Source of the DNA: Glandiceps talaboti
Taxonomy: Eukaryota > Hemichordata > Enteropneusta > Spengelidae
Reading direction: 5' to 3'
Assembly: GCF_964340395.1 (NCBI RefSeq)
Contig: NC_135554.1
Location: 27,277,592-27,341,591, forward strand
Length of the DNA stretch: 64,000 nucleotides
Of the stretch, positions 38,342 through 49,800 are shown in pieces (within the stretch, counting starts at the first letter, position 1; every line of letters starts with the position of its first letter). A model generated the notes under the pieces. It was not told where the DNA came from. It ran no database searches and saw only the letters and a program-made list of their open reading frames with translations. The translations under genes were made by a program, and so were the position numbers.

Positions 38342-40043
38342 CTATTCAGTCTGTGTGTCACTACTTTCATCTGATGTAGTCACAGTTGTGTTATCTGTAG
38401 CCATTAGTTCATCCCTAACATCAGTCAATATATAGCCCAACAAATTCTTTCCCCTCCATGTAGCTTTTCTTTGTGCCTTGGGATTAGCAGCACCAAGACC
38501 AATGCCCCATATTCTGTCCCTAGGACTGGCTTCTACTAATGTTGTACCCACTGTAGCAAATAACTTGGCTTTCAGTTCACTGTTCTGTGAAAACTGAAAA
38601 TAAAGAAGATTTATTCAAGTTACACAATAGTTTCATGTAAAGTGCTGGAAGTTATCAAGGACCTAAAATGTTATCAGAATCGCCCTTCCTCCAGACACAT
38701 ATACCTGTCATTCAGTTCATCTTTATGGTGTTTTCTACTGCACTTTCACTGATTTTGCTCATAAAAAACTGCATGAGCACTTATGCAAATACCCAGAGTA
38801 CATGATAGGGGTGTGTAGTATTTCTAAGATTGTTTTCCTCGTCTACAGGCTATATACAAAGTCTTTTGACGATTTCCCTACCTCTTGTATAGAATGTATA
38901 TGGATACATTTGTAGTAGCAGGACTCAATGATATTTTCCTAGGAGACATTAACAATCTAAGTAAAAAAAACGTGTTGATCTGGAGTACATCACACCAGCA
39001 CTTACATTGCTAGTTATAAAGGGGAACAAATCTTCTCATCTTGAAGAAATGTTGCTAGATGTGTGATGCCATGGGTTGTTACAAAATGCAAAGAATTGTC
39101 AATTTTATCTTTATTATAAGAACTTCTCTGTTTGGGGTAAACTGAAGTCAGTTATACTGGTAACAATGGCAACCATAACTATATTTGGTTCACTTTTAAT
39201 TTGACTCACCTTGGCCATATTTGCCTTCTTCACAACATCTTTACATCTTTCATTCCATGTCTGTACTTCAAAATTTTGTACTTTACGTCCAAACGCTTTC
39301 ATTGCTTTTGGTTTGTTTGTTTTCATTATTTTCTTTGCCATTTCTCGATCACCAAACATGACTGCAAGAATCAATCGATACAATTCTATTTAGTATTATT
39401 GTGCTTAGAACATTGCACAATTCATCTGTTGGTGTTATCACTTGAAACTAAAACTGGTCTGTAAAAAAACACTGGGTTAACAAAAAATTTCATTTCACAC
39501 AAAATCCAAACAATGTAAATTCATTGCAACATGCCATCTGATATGAAAGTTAATTTTTAAAAAGACTATGAGTTGTGGTTTTGACACATAATCTCTGGTT
39601 TCATCAACAACAAGATGACATTTTAACGAGTAAAGACCAGTAAAGCTGTCCGTGTAAATTTGTGTACTCTCAGATCACTATAAACGATGTAACCTTTCCA
39701 AAAAACAATATTTCCTTAGGTCAAGATCTAAGAAGGATTGTTTAAATACACTACCTGCTTTTTGGTGCATCATGTATTGTTCAGCACAGCTGTAAGTTAT
39801 TCCATCAACAGTGAAATTGGCTGGAAACCACTGACTGAATGGTGACTGAATTTTCCAAAAGAAAGTATATTTCTCGGACTTTGTGTTTTGTACAGAACTT
39901 GAGGATTTGGCTTTGGCAGTCTTTGTCCGCATGCTTGTAGTACTTTTACAGTTTGAACTCCAAAACACACACGTCGAAAAACAGATACACGCTGTTACTA
40001 AACCACAAGTTCTATGCTGTAGTGTTAACGTCAGCAGTTTCAT
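38342..40043 (-). CDS. NADAR-domain protein (DUF1768 / YbiA-like), paralogue A, 230 aa
   Basis: Exons 39755-40043, 39210-39361 and 38342-38593 (minus) give 693 nt, 230 aa plus stop, with GT-AG introns in phases 1 and 0. Residues about 58-215 form a NADAR domain: YTFFWKIQSPFSQWFPANF, AEQYMMHQKA (Glu88 is the expected catalytic acid), GRKVQNF, FSQN, GTTLVEASPRDRIWGIGL and WRGKNLLGYILTDVRDEL. The family includes YbiA-type N-glycosidases, and some members are reported to remove ADP-ribose from guanine. The animal role is not established. The first 57 residues are an extension with a hydrophobic, Cys-rich stretch (residues about 10-30), possibly a targeting or signal segment. A later Met (SMRTKT, residue 38) could be used instead. 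It is the tandem neighbour of paralogue B, 1.3 kb away, with identical intron positions. Confidence 0.9.
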
Positions 40044-40913
40044 ATATCGTAATACAGTAATAGTAGCGCTGTGTAGACTACTATTCAGTTATACACTACA
40101 CATCACATATGCCAAATAATTTTCTGCTTCGCAAGCAAATTCAAAGCTTGACATTTCCGGGTTTCCCGTTCGACCTATGATGGCGCCCTCTACCAGGAGA
40201 AAAGGTTAACTCGAAGGACGATGATGATGACCCAGACAGTGCGTATATAATTATGATGAGGTTTACTTTCTCGACTGAAATAACAACTAGCTCAATAAAC
40301 CATAAGCACGAAATAGTTTGTTTTTGTATTCTTCACTTAATTAATCTATACGTGTATATTTGAAACTTAAAAATGCTCTGAAAAACATTGGAAAAGTATT
40401 TTTTAAAATCATGACCATGTAAAACAAAACCCCAATAACCTAAACATGCGAACATTTACAAAAGTAATAACTCATTTTAGTCAACATGTATAGTAACTCA
40501 AACATGTAACAAAATACACATGCAAATCCCCCCCCCCCCCCTTCCTGATGTACTACCGGGGTGACTTACACTAGTGTAACAGCGGTTTCTCTGCTAGTGG
40601 TACATAAATACCATACAATTGAATAATTACTTTAGAGAAATACTTCAGCATTGCCTACTTTGAAAATTTCATAAAATAATCTTTTAAATGATACAAATGA
40701 CATCTGGAACTATTTATGATTGAAAAAAGATAAAAATTTCAAATAGAGACAAGGATTGCATTACTTGATTTTCTTGATTAAAATAAAGTATTTATTGATA
40801 TATATTGTACTACATTTCATAGAAGTATACATATAAATCATATAATTATTAAAATTCACAGACTGAGACACAGATTAACACTACACAACATTCTTGCCCA
40901 AATAGAAAGCACG

Positions 40914-40949
<36 letters not shown>

Positions 40950-41337
40950 AAAATCTTGAATAGCACATTTTATTAATAAAAATAACTATTTCACAGACAA
41001 AGCAGAGTTCAAATCATATATACTGAGAAAACAATAGCATAACATTTCTGTAAAATCCACCACCCAAACTTTTGAAGTCAGACTAGAAAATTTGAAATCA
41101 TCTGGATTGTCATTACCACATCACTATCAACTTGCTTATCAAAACTGATTTTCATTTTCTTCCATAACTTTTTCATCTCAGCACTGTCATCTTTCATCTC
41201 ACTAATTGTCATCTTTTATCTCAGTAATTGTCATCTTTCATCTCAGTAATTATCATCTTTCATCTCACTAATTGTCATCACCAGTGGTAGATGACCTACA
41301 TTATAGAAGACTGTTCATCAAGAATCATCTATATTAT
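40044..41337. other. Spacer between NADAR paralogues (promoter of A, 3' UTR of B)
   Basis: Upstream of paralogue A the DNA near 40150-40190 is CpG-richer and has a TTTCCGGG (ETS-like) and an ATGATGGCG (YY1-like) sequence. The rest is AT-rich, with a (CA)n at 40911-40945 and a minus-strand AATAAA at 40969-40974 that could end paralogue B transcripts. A 26-bp repeat lies at 41187-41280. Confidence 0.5.
41187..41280. repeat. About 26-bp tandem repeat in the 3' UTR of NADAR paralogue B
   Basis: Four copies of TCATCTCA(g/c)TAATTGTCAT with small changes, ending about 60 bp downstream of the paralogue B stop codon. Confidence 0.85.
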
Positions 41338-41385
41338 CTATGATGTCTTTGCTGATATGTCTTTTTCAGAATCTTCATTCTCTTT

Positions 41386-41456
<71 letters not shown>

Positions 41457-43599
41457 TAATGTTTTGTTTATTTTCTTCTTCTGTCCTATCATAAGCTGCA
41501 TCTTTATCTTCATCACTTAGTTCCTTATCTTGAGCTGCATCTTTATCTCCATCACTGAGTTCCTTATCTTGAGCTGCATCTTTACCTCCATCACTGAGTT
41601 CCTTATCTTGAGCTGCATCTTTATCTCCATCACTGAGTTCCTTATCTTGAGTTGCATCTTTATCTCTCACATCATCTTTTTCATCTTTCTTATCTTTTTC
41701 TTTATCCTCATCTTGTACCTCATCATTTTCTTTCACTTCTTCATCTTTCTCCTCCCTGTCCATTACAACCTTGTCTCCAAGTTGTCCATCCTCCACACCC
41801 TCTTCCTGGTCTATCACATTTCTTTCATTTTCTTCACTGCCTACCACTTCTTCAACCACTTCTCTCGTCCCTCCATCTTCAACTAAATCATCAGCATTAC
41901 TACTTTTCACTAGTACTTCCCTTGTTCTCCTTTGGTTGGGCATTTTCTGATCTCTTCTCTCCCTACTTCTTTCAACTTTCTTAGCTTCTCTTCCACTTTC
42001 TTTTAAAGCTTCTTGTTCCATTAGTTCATCTCTAACATTTGTCAGGATATAACCCAATAAATTTTTCCCTCTCCAGTTTCTTTTCCTCCTAGCTTTATGG
42101 TCATCTGCAGCAAGACCTATACCCCATATCTTATCAATTGGACTTGCTTCCACTAAAGTAGTGCCTTCAGTCTTGTATAGTGCTCTCTTCAAATCTTCAT
42201 TTTGGGAAAACTGCAAGTGAAACATAAATGGTTACAATCGATTGTATCATTTGTGATGAAAGAGACATGATTTGTTGCAAACGAGTACATTGAGTATGCC
42301 ATAGTTTCACTCATACATTATGGGGTTTCTGTCACATGATTCCATGGGTATTAAACACTGTAACATAGATATCAAATATAACTATATGGCACAATTTTAA
42401 ACAGAGCAGAATTCCAGACCAGTCGAATCAACACATATATGCTGCAAAGCCTGCATTCTTAGTACACCTAAGAAAACCTAAGTAAAATCTACTTATACGG
42501 AAATTGAGCCAAGAAGAACTAGATCCATTTTCTATACATTTATTTACATTACATTATTGAAATAATCTGATTTTTAATATTTGCTGTTGATGACAGTAAA
42601 TAGACAAATGTTCACAACGTGTAATAAAATCTCAGAAGTGCAAGTTTTTTTCAAACCAAAGTATACTGTAGTTCATCATCTTCATGTAATATTCACAAAT
42701 CAATGTATTCTGACTCAGCACAGTGACTCTTTTGTAACAGCATTACTAGTAAGAAACTAGTGCCTTATCTTTGTTGTGAGCCAGTGCATTATGGGAGTTA
42801 TCAGTCATGATTCCTGAGTGCTTATTCCCTTCAGTGTAAAACATCTAATGAATATTCATCGTGCAAATGAATATATAATTTCTGCTCACTCTCATGAGGC
42901 AATGGTCTTTTATTCCCTGGAGTGGTGTCCACCTTTTAAACATATTAATTTCATGATATTCATTTTTAGACAAGTGTCACTTTGTATTTGATTTTAGCCA
43001 CATAACACAACTTCTACAGAGAGAACACTACAATCCGCAATACATTTGATTTCATGATAATATATATTACAACTTTGTTATTTTATTTGAAGTAATACCT
43101 TTTCAATATTTCCTCGCTTGACAAGGGTTTTACAGCTATCATCCCAGATTTGTTGGTTAAAGTTCTTAACCTGCCTTCCAAGTGCTTTCATTTCTCTTGG
43201 GTCATTAGTTTGTAGTACTGCTTCAGCTGTATTTAAGTCACTAAATAAAACTGAAAAAAAAAGAAAAAAAAGTCATCCCTATAATTATTAGTATATACAT
43301 GTAACATCAATAAAATGCTTGGAATAAAATTTGGTGAACTGGACTGAAGAAAATAAAGAACATATAAAACTGACTGAGTCACAATAACGTAGAAAATGAA
43401 ATGTTTTACAGTTAGTAATTATATATTCTATTATTTTGAAGTGACAGTTTAACAACATACCTGCTTTCTGGTGCATCATGAATTGTTCAGCACAGGTGTA
43501 CTTTACACCGTCCACTGTAAATTTGGATGTATACCATTGACTGAACGGAGAAGGGACCTTCCAAAAATACGTGTACAACTCTCTATCGCCTGAAGCCAT
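41338..43599 (-). CDS. NADAR-domain protein paralogue B with long acidic repeat tail, 387 aa
   Basis: Exons 43461-43599, 43099-43250 and 41338-42210 (minus) give 1164 nt, 387 aa plus stop. Intron phases match paralogue A. The NADAR domain covers residues about 8-165: YTYFWKVPSPFSQWYTSKF, AEQFMMHQKA (Glu38), ALGRQVKNFN, FSQNEDLK, GTTLVEASPIDKIWGIGL, WRGKNLLGYILTNVRDEL. The last exon then runs on for over 200 residues of Lys/Glu/Asp-rich sequence with four copies of DKDAAQDKELSDG-like units, a run of about 24 Asp and a short end (SEKDISAKTS). The tail is probably disordered. The domain probably has N-glycosidase activity on ADP-ribose-type substrates (family inference). The start codon sits at the domain edge, without the extension seen in paralogue A. 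The 5' end faces SKP2 across 224 bp. Confidence 0.92.
41386..41456. repeat. Coding (GAT)n trinucleotide repeat (poly-Asp)
   Basis: A pure ATC/GAT run of about 71 bp inside the last exon of NADAR paralogue B, read on the minus strand as poly-Asp. The plus-strand poly-Ser frame over it is an artefact. Confidence 0.95.
41505..41660 (-). repeat. 39-bp coding tandem repeat, 4 copies
   Basis: Four 39-bp units encode a 13-residue DKDAAQDKELSD(G/E) repeat in the tail of NADAR paralogue B. The unit is a multiple of three, so copy changes keep frame. Confidence 0.92.
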
Positions 43600-43823
43600 G
43601 GTCAGTATTGGTGGAAAATGCGTTAGGACGACTTGAATGTTGAGGCTTTACTTTCAATTGTAACTGACAGTCACCAATTCCGTGAATTTAAATCATTAGA
43701 TTGCACAAGCTCTTGCAAGTACATTTAGTTTCACTTTGCTTTGTTTACTTCCGGGTATAAGTTCTCGCGAGATATGTCACGGTTGATCGAGAAATCCCAG
43801 ATAATTTGCATATAGAGTACAAC
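43600..43823. promoter_or_regulatory. Compact bidirectional promoter, NADAR paralogue B / SKP2
   Basis: Only 224 bp separate two divergent start codons. It contains a palindromic TCTCGCGAGA (43763-43772), known in vertebrates as a core-promoter motif bound by BANP, and ACTTCCGGG (43747-43755), an ETS/GABP-type site. At the SKP2 start the sequence is CAACATGGCGGC, matching the YY1 consensus that often overlaps start regions. No TATA box is seen. Shared regulation of the two genes is inference from the layout. Confidence 0.7.
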
Positions 43824-46800
43824 ATGGCGGCAAAATCGAAGGGAAGGAAATCTCGGACAAACGCAAAATGCCCGCGGCTGGACGAAAATCCCGGCAAAAA
43901 TAAGACCCAAGCTCACAGGTACGTGATAACAAGGATTCCCATCAGAAGCACACGTGATTTTGTGATCAAAGTAATCACAGATCGTTCTTGTTGTACTTTC
44001 TTCGTTCTTCGAACTCTGCCACGAAACATGTTGGATCAGAGTCAACTTGTTGAACTTTTGTCCAACGTGTCTGAATGTTCCAACAAATAATAACAGCATG
44101 AAGGACAAAGCTCGTTATTGACATGTGCATAGATCAGTCACATAGATGATGAATGATCTAAGTGTAGTCATAAGTAAATAGAACAACAAATCAACGCTTT
44201 TCCCGGTCAATATTTCCCCACATGTAACTAACACAGAAAGTTTCGGTACTACAAGTTCACATTTCATTGTTTGTCATTGTTACCCAGTTTCATTGTGAAG
44301 GGTGTTTTAATTTTTCATTGTTTACTAACCATAGACGGCTATGGTATTACGTGTGTGTTCACTATCAGTGTTTATGTTCATTATTACTTGCACACACTAC
44401 TCTTGCCAGGTCGTTTTTCAATTTTTTGAACTGTTTGTACCTTTACTTAGAAATTGTCATTGATGTATCTACAGCACGTCCTTTGTTACTAAGTACGTCT
44501 CACCTAATGTGATTTCTTGCAATAGTTAACCATGGAGGTATCTCCTATATCTCCACTGTCTATGTTTCAGTTCACACCCATATCAAAAACAAGTGTGTGG
44601 ACATTCTCTACTGAATGATGTGAATGATTATGAGCACACAGTGACAGTACAAAAGAAAAATAAAACCAGCAAATGCTGACCATGGGAGCCTAGGTGTGTT
44701 CCTACCTCCATAGACTGACATACTACTGATTAGTCCTGCTTGTATACGGAGTAATCCGGGACTCGATTCTGACAATTGTCCCTACTATGGTGTTTAGAGT
44801 CAAGTCAGCAATATAGACTCGTGCATCGCCTGTAAGCAGGGCTAACTACTGATCACAGTAATGTTTGGCATTTATAGTAAGGGTTATGAATACCTCAGTC
44901 GTCTTACTTGTAACTTAGGAAGTGACTAGGAAAAACTTCCTTTTGGTATCTCATATGTTGCTTACAGTATTACTAGTAGTAGTACTACAGTAACTGACCC
45001 ACACCCCTTGCATAATTTGCAAATCATAGCTAACTAAAAAGACGAGAGAGCTCGGAACTCAGACTGGTGAGCCCTTTACTTTTGCCTGTCAAGTTTGATA
45101 TACGTTCAATATTTTGTTGATGTCAGCCAAGAAACCCTGAAATTATCTATCAGAGTTTCACCTTACTAAGATCAACAAAAAATAAACTCATGTATAGTGC
45201 AACATGCTGATCACATAAGCCATAGAGGGTGGAGGGTCTATGCATAAGCTATTTGATGGATGTTGGTGTAAGTACATTGTATACTCTCATTTGGATAGCA
45301 TTTCTGATAACTAGTTTTTCTCGAGGTTTTGTACTATCTTGAAGTTAGGTGATTATAACCTCCCAACAGAGTCACTGCTATCACTCATTTGTATAATCTA
45401 GTCATAGTTTTAATTTGTGTCTACCTGAGTAATGGAATGGAAACACTGATTTCTGCTGTAACAATACTGGTGTGCTAATCATTTAGTTAGAGTACAAATG
45501 AGTCTGCTAGATGAAAACAGAAAATTTGCTGCTAAGATTTCTTTCCAATCTGTTTTTTTCCCATGATTCAGCAGCAAATCTTTCATTCTAGTCAAGACTA
45601 CTATACTAAATTCAGCAAGAGTCAAGTGATGTTGAGACTTATTATATCTAGATTCCTTGTGTCAAAGCCACTTCCTTCCCCATACACACCCATAGTGAAA
45701 GTCTCCCTTCCCCATACACACCCATAGTGAGGGACTCCCTTCCCCATACACACCCATAGTGAGGGTCCTGGGGAGGGGGTGGGTGACTTTATGACCTATC
45801 ATTTTCTATTGAACTGATAGTTTCAATGTAAATAAAAGAGATCTTTGTATTTTCTATCTTTCAGGAAGAGCAAACCAGAACCAATGTTAGAAAAAATTCA
45901 TGGAAAGGAACACATTGTGCCTGTGAATGGAAAGGAACAGAGTGTGCCAGTTCAGATGACATGGGATGTTGATGAGACTTGTAAAAAGACTCTTTATGAA
46001 GACATGGGTGTAACTGAATTACATGCTTCCAGTGAAACTAGTGATGAAAGTTGTGGACATGGAGATTATCAGTTTGTTTCACCACCAGAGTCTGCACTAG
46101 TTCCTGTAACCAAGACAACTACATCAAATTCTCAAAGGGTATGTTTAGTTCATACAATTTTATTAGTGGTGTATTTTCTTGAGATAAAAATCACCAAACT
46201 GTATAAATACATACTGCAATTTACATTTCCAAATATAAAATTGTCTAAAAGTTAATGCTCTTTCTCCTTGTTTGTACAAAAGTCAGTATAACTCATGAAT
46301 GGGAGAACAAGGATTAAGAAGTACCCAGGCCTTCAATCAGGCATCTACAATGTATGAAGTGTAAGAAAAGTCATAGAGAGACAATACTTGTAAAAGGCCA
46401 GGGTGTTTTTCATTGATTTAATATCTTGATGCAATGAAAGAAAAAGAAAACAGACATGAATACTAGTATTTGAAGGTTAAACCTCTAGAACCAATGGAAT
46501 CTTGTTATCCTGTGTCTTATTTTGCAGAGCCTTCAGAGAGGAGGGAGTATTGTTCATGAACATCCAAACTGCAGTACAAGTACACATGCCAATCTATCAT
46601 TTACAACACCTGTACTAGGGGATTATTTACAAAATGGCTGTCATTGTTCAATGAATTCAGAAAGTGAAGGTAAGTCTAAGAAAAGCTGAACATACCCAAC
46701 TTCTTGTTAGGAAAAGTCTTCACTCAGACATTGGTCTGATGTATAGACTCAGACATTTATCAGTGTTGGAACTTAAAGGAGTGTCCATGATGACAAGTGA

Positions 46801-49800
46801 AGTGAAGTTTGTTCACTCACATCAATGTAAGGTTGTAATTATCAGTAGATACATAATACTTATTACACACTGTACAAGCCAAGTTATTTTGTTTAAACAG
46901 AAAATATTGATTATATACTGGTCATTCTATGTCACGACAACCTGTTTCTATGTTAATGGTTCTCTGGTGCTAAAAATATGTTGAAACATTCCCGTCGCCA
47001 TTGTTCCAGATTTTTCATAAATTATGATTGGAGAGGTATAATTATAATACTCTCCATATTTTCTTCACTCCGCCGAAAAATACTCATGACCAAGGAGTTG
47101 TCACCACTTGTCTCGTGACTCGTGGCTGAATGAAGAAAAACGTTGGGGAATAATATCTAATATTTGTCATAGATCACAATTTTGTTGAGGGTAGATAATT
47201 ATCGTAATATTGTGCGTCCATTACATTAAGTGACAACTTATATTCATAGATGTCAACTTTCAAAATGAAAACAAATAATGATTATAAACTTTAAACTTTT
47301 TTTGTGATTTTTAGATTATTTCAGTGAGTTGTCCGATGAGATTGTTTTGAATATTTTCAAGTGGCTACCATTAGCAGAGTTGGGACAATGTGCCAGAATT
47401 TGTCGAAGATGGAATTCACTAATGTAAGTTGACAAAGAGGATATTTTAACATAAAGTACCTCTTACAGTGGAAAGTTTACCTAAAGATGAGATAGACATG
47501 AATTTAAAATATAGTTGTAACGTGTTGAAGATTTCAGCAGATTCAGTAAGATAACAGTACACTTGTGACAATTGTGACACTTCTTGAGGTAATGGTTTAA
47601 ACAAAGTCACACCTGAAAAATCCTTCAATTTCAAACCATTTCTATCAAGTTCTGGAAAGTATATAATTAACTTACTATTTGGAAAATGATATTGAAAAAA
47701 ATTCACTGTGTGATATAAATATTTCCCATTGCCTGATGATTAGAGTTACCATAGCAACAAGTCAAATTGCAGTTAATTAAGATGTAGAAAGAAACGAGCA
47801 CTCCCACAACGAAAAAATAATTAAAAACAAGTGGCAGTATAGGAAGGAAATAGTTATGTTATTGGTAAATGAAGGAATCAGGACTTATATCTTCATCTGA
47901 TTTCAATAAAGTTGAGAGATACCTTGTTATTAATTGTAAGTGTTTTATTCGTATAGCTGTGATGAAACTTTATGGAAGAAGATCAATTTATCTGGCAAGA
48001 CATTTAAAGAGGGACAACTTGGTAGGATATTACTCAGGGGTGCAATTGCTGTTAAACTGACAAAGTCTGAGATCATAGCACCACCATTTGATAGTAAAGT
48101 AGCTACTGAACTCAACAGGGAAGAAGAAGTGATCATTCTAAGAAGAAAACCAAGGAGGTAGGTTTATTGTCTTGTAACAACACGAGTCTCAAATGTTGGA
48201 TTGAGTTACTTTCAAGTCAACAAGGTTGTTGATCTAAAGTAGTTCTTTGGCAAAGGCCCAAGTTTATCTTGTAATTTATTAGAACCACGTTGATGAGTCT
48301 GTATAATACTTTTCGTCATGCCATTCTGTCAGGTACCACTTGATGTGATAGAAAAGTCTGATTAAGAGTATAGATATATCTTAAACTCAATGTAGTGAAG
48401 TAGCAGAGCTACCTCCAAGGTGAATCAGCACATTACACTGACAACAGTGGAATGGCTAGAAAGTCAATTCAAGCCATAATACCCACTTGTCTGTCAAAAC
48501 ACATTGGCACCTAGTGTGGAAGATTGTCTTTGTATTCAAACTGTGGTGTGCAAAAATGCTCTTGATGAACATATATTTGGAATTGAAATGTTATTCAGAA
48601 TGCTTGAGGAATTAACTCATGTATGTAATTTTGTTATCAGATCCATACGAGTGCAATATTTAGACATGTCACAGTGCCAACAAGAGGCAGATACATTGGC
48701 TGATGTACTACGGTATTGTCATCAACTGTGTAAAGTAAGTCTGGAGTTCTGTAAGATCAATGACAGGGTGCTGAGAAGTTTTAAAGAACCTGCCAATCTA
48801 CAAGTCTTGAATTTATGTATGTGTAGTGGTCTTTCACCCTCTGGAATAGGACGCCTCCTCAGTGGATGTAGCAAGTAAGTGAAATGTAGTGTTTTGTAGT
48901 TTCAACATTACAGTTATTAAAAAATGTAGGAAAGTTTGCCGTTGATATTAAGCTATCGTTCTAATCAGACATCATGTGATACCCCCAATAAGACAATTAT
49001 GCATACCCAGTAAGACAATTTATGCATACCCCCAGTAAGACAATTATGCATACCCCCAATAAGACATTTATGCATACCCCCAGTAAGACATTTATGCATA
49101 CACAGGGACACTCCTACAGTACAGTATTCACTCATTTCAGAAGAGCCATGATTATGATTATGCTGGAGAATTCATCCTATTCGTAAACCTAACCCAAAAC
49201 CTCCTAGGTTGAACAGAACAGTCTATCTATTTTACAGTCAGACCACTGTTGTACATTCATGTCCATACATAGAGCAGTAAATGTGAGGGGTGGGGGTTGA
49301 CACTCAGGAGAGTCATTCATAAGTGCATGCACTAAAGTACATTGTACCTTTCTTATACATTGTCCATACATAGAGCAGTAAATGTGAGGGGTGGGGGTTG
49401 ATGCTCAGGAGAGTCAATCACAAGTGGGTACACTAAAGTACATTGTACCTTTCTTGTACATTATCCATACATAGAGCAGTAAATGTGAGGAGTGGGGGTT
49501 GATGCTGTGGAGAGTCAATCACAAGTGGGTACACTAAAGTACATTGTACCTTTCTTGTACATTGTCCATACATAGAGCAGTAAATGTGAGGGTTGGGGTT
49601 GATGCTGTGGAGAGTCAATCACAAGTGGGTACACTAAAGTACATTGTACCTTTCTTGTACATTGTCCATACATAGAGCAGTAAATGTGAGGTGTGGAGGT
49701 TGATACTCAGGAGAATCAATCGCACATGGGTACACTAAAGTACATTTGTAAATTGTACCTTTCTTCTACATTCTGTAAAGTGCAAATTGTTAATGTAATT

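Noticed and set aside
41291-41984. Plus-strand frames with poly-Ser and Leu/Phe-rich sequence
   Set aside because: They are antisense shadows of the acidic tail exon of NADAR paralogue B, whose frame continues the conserved domain.
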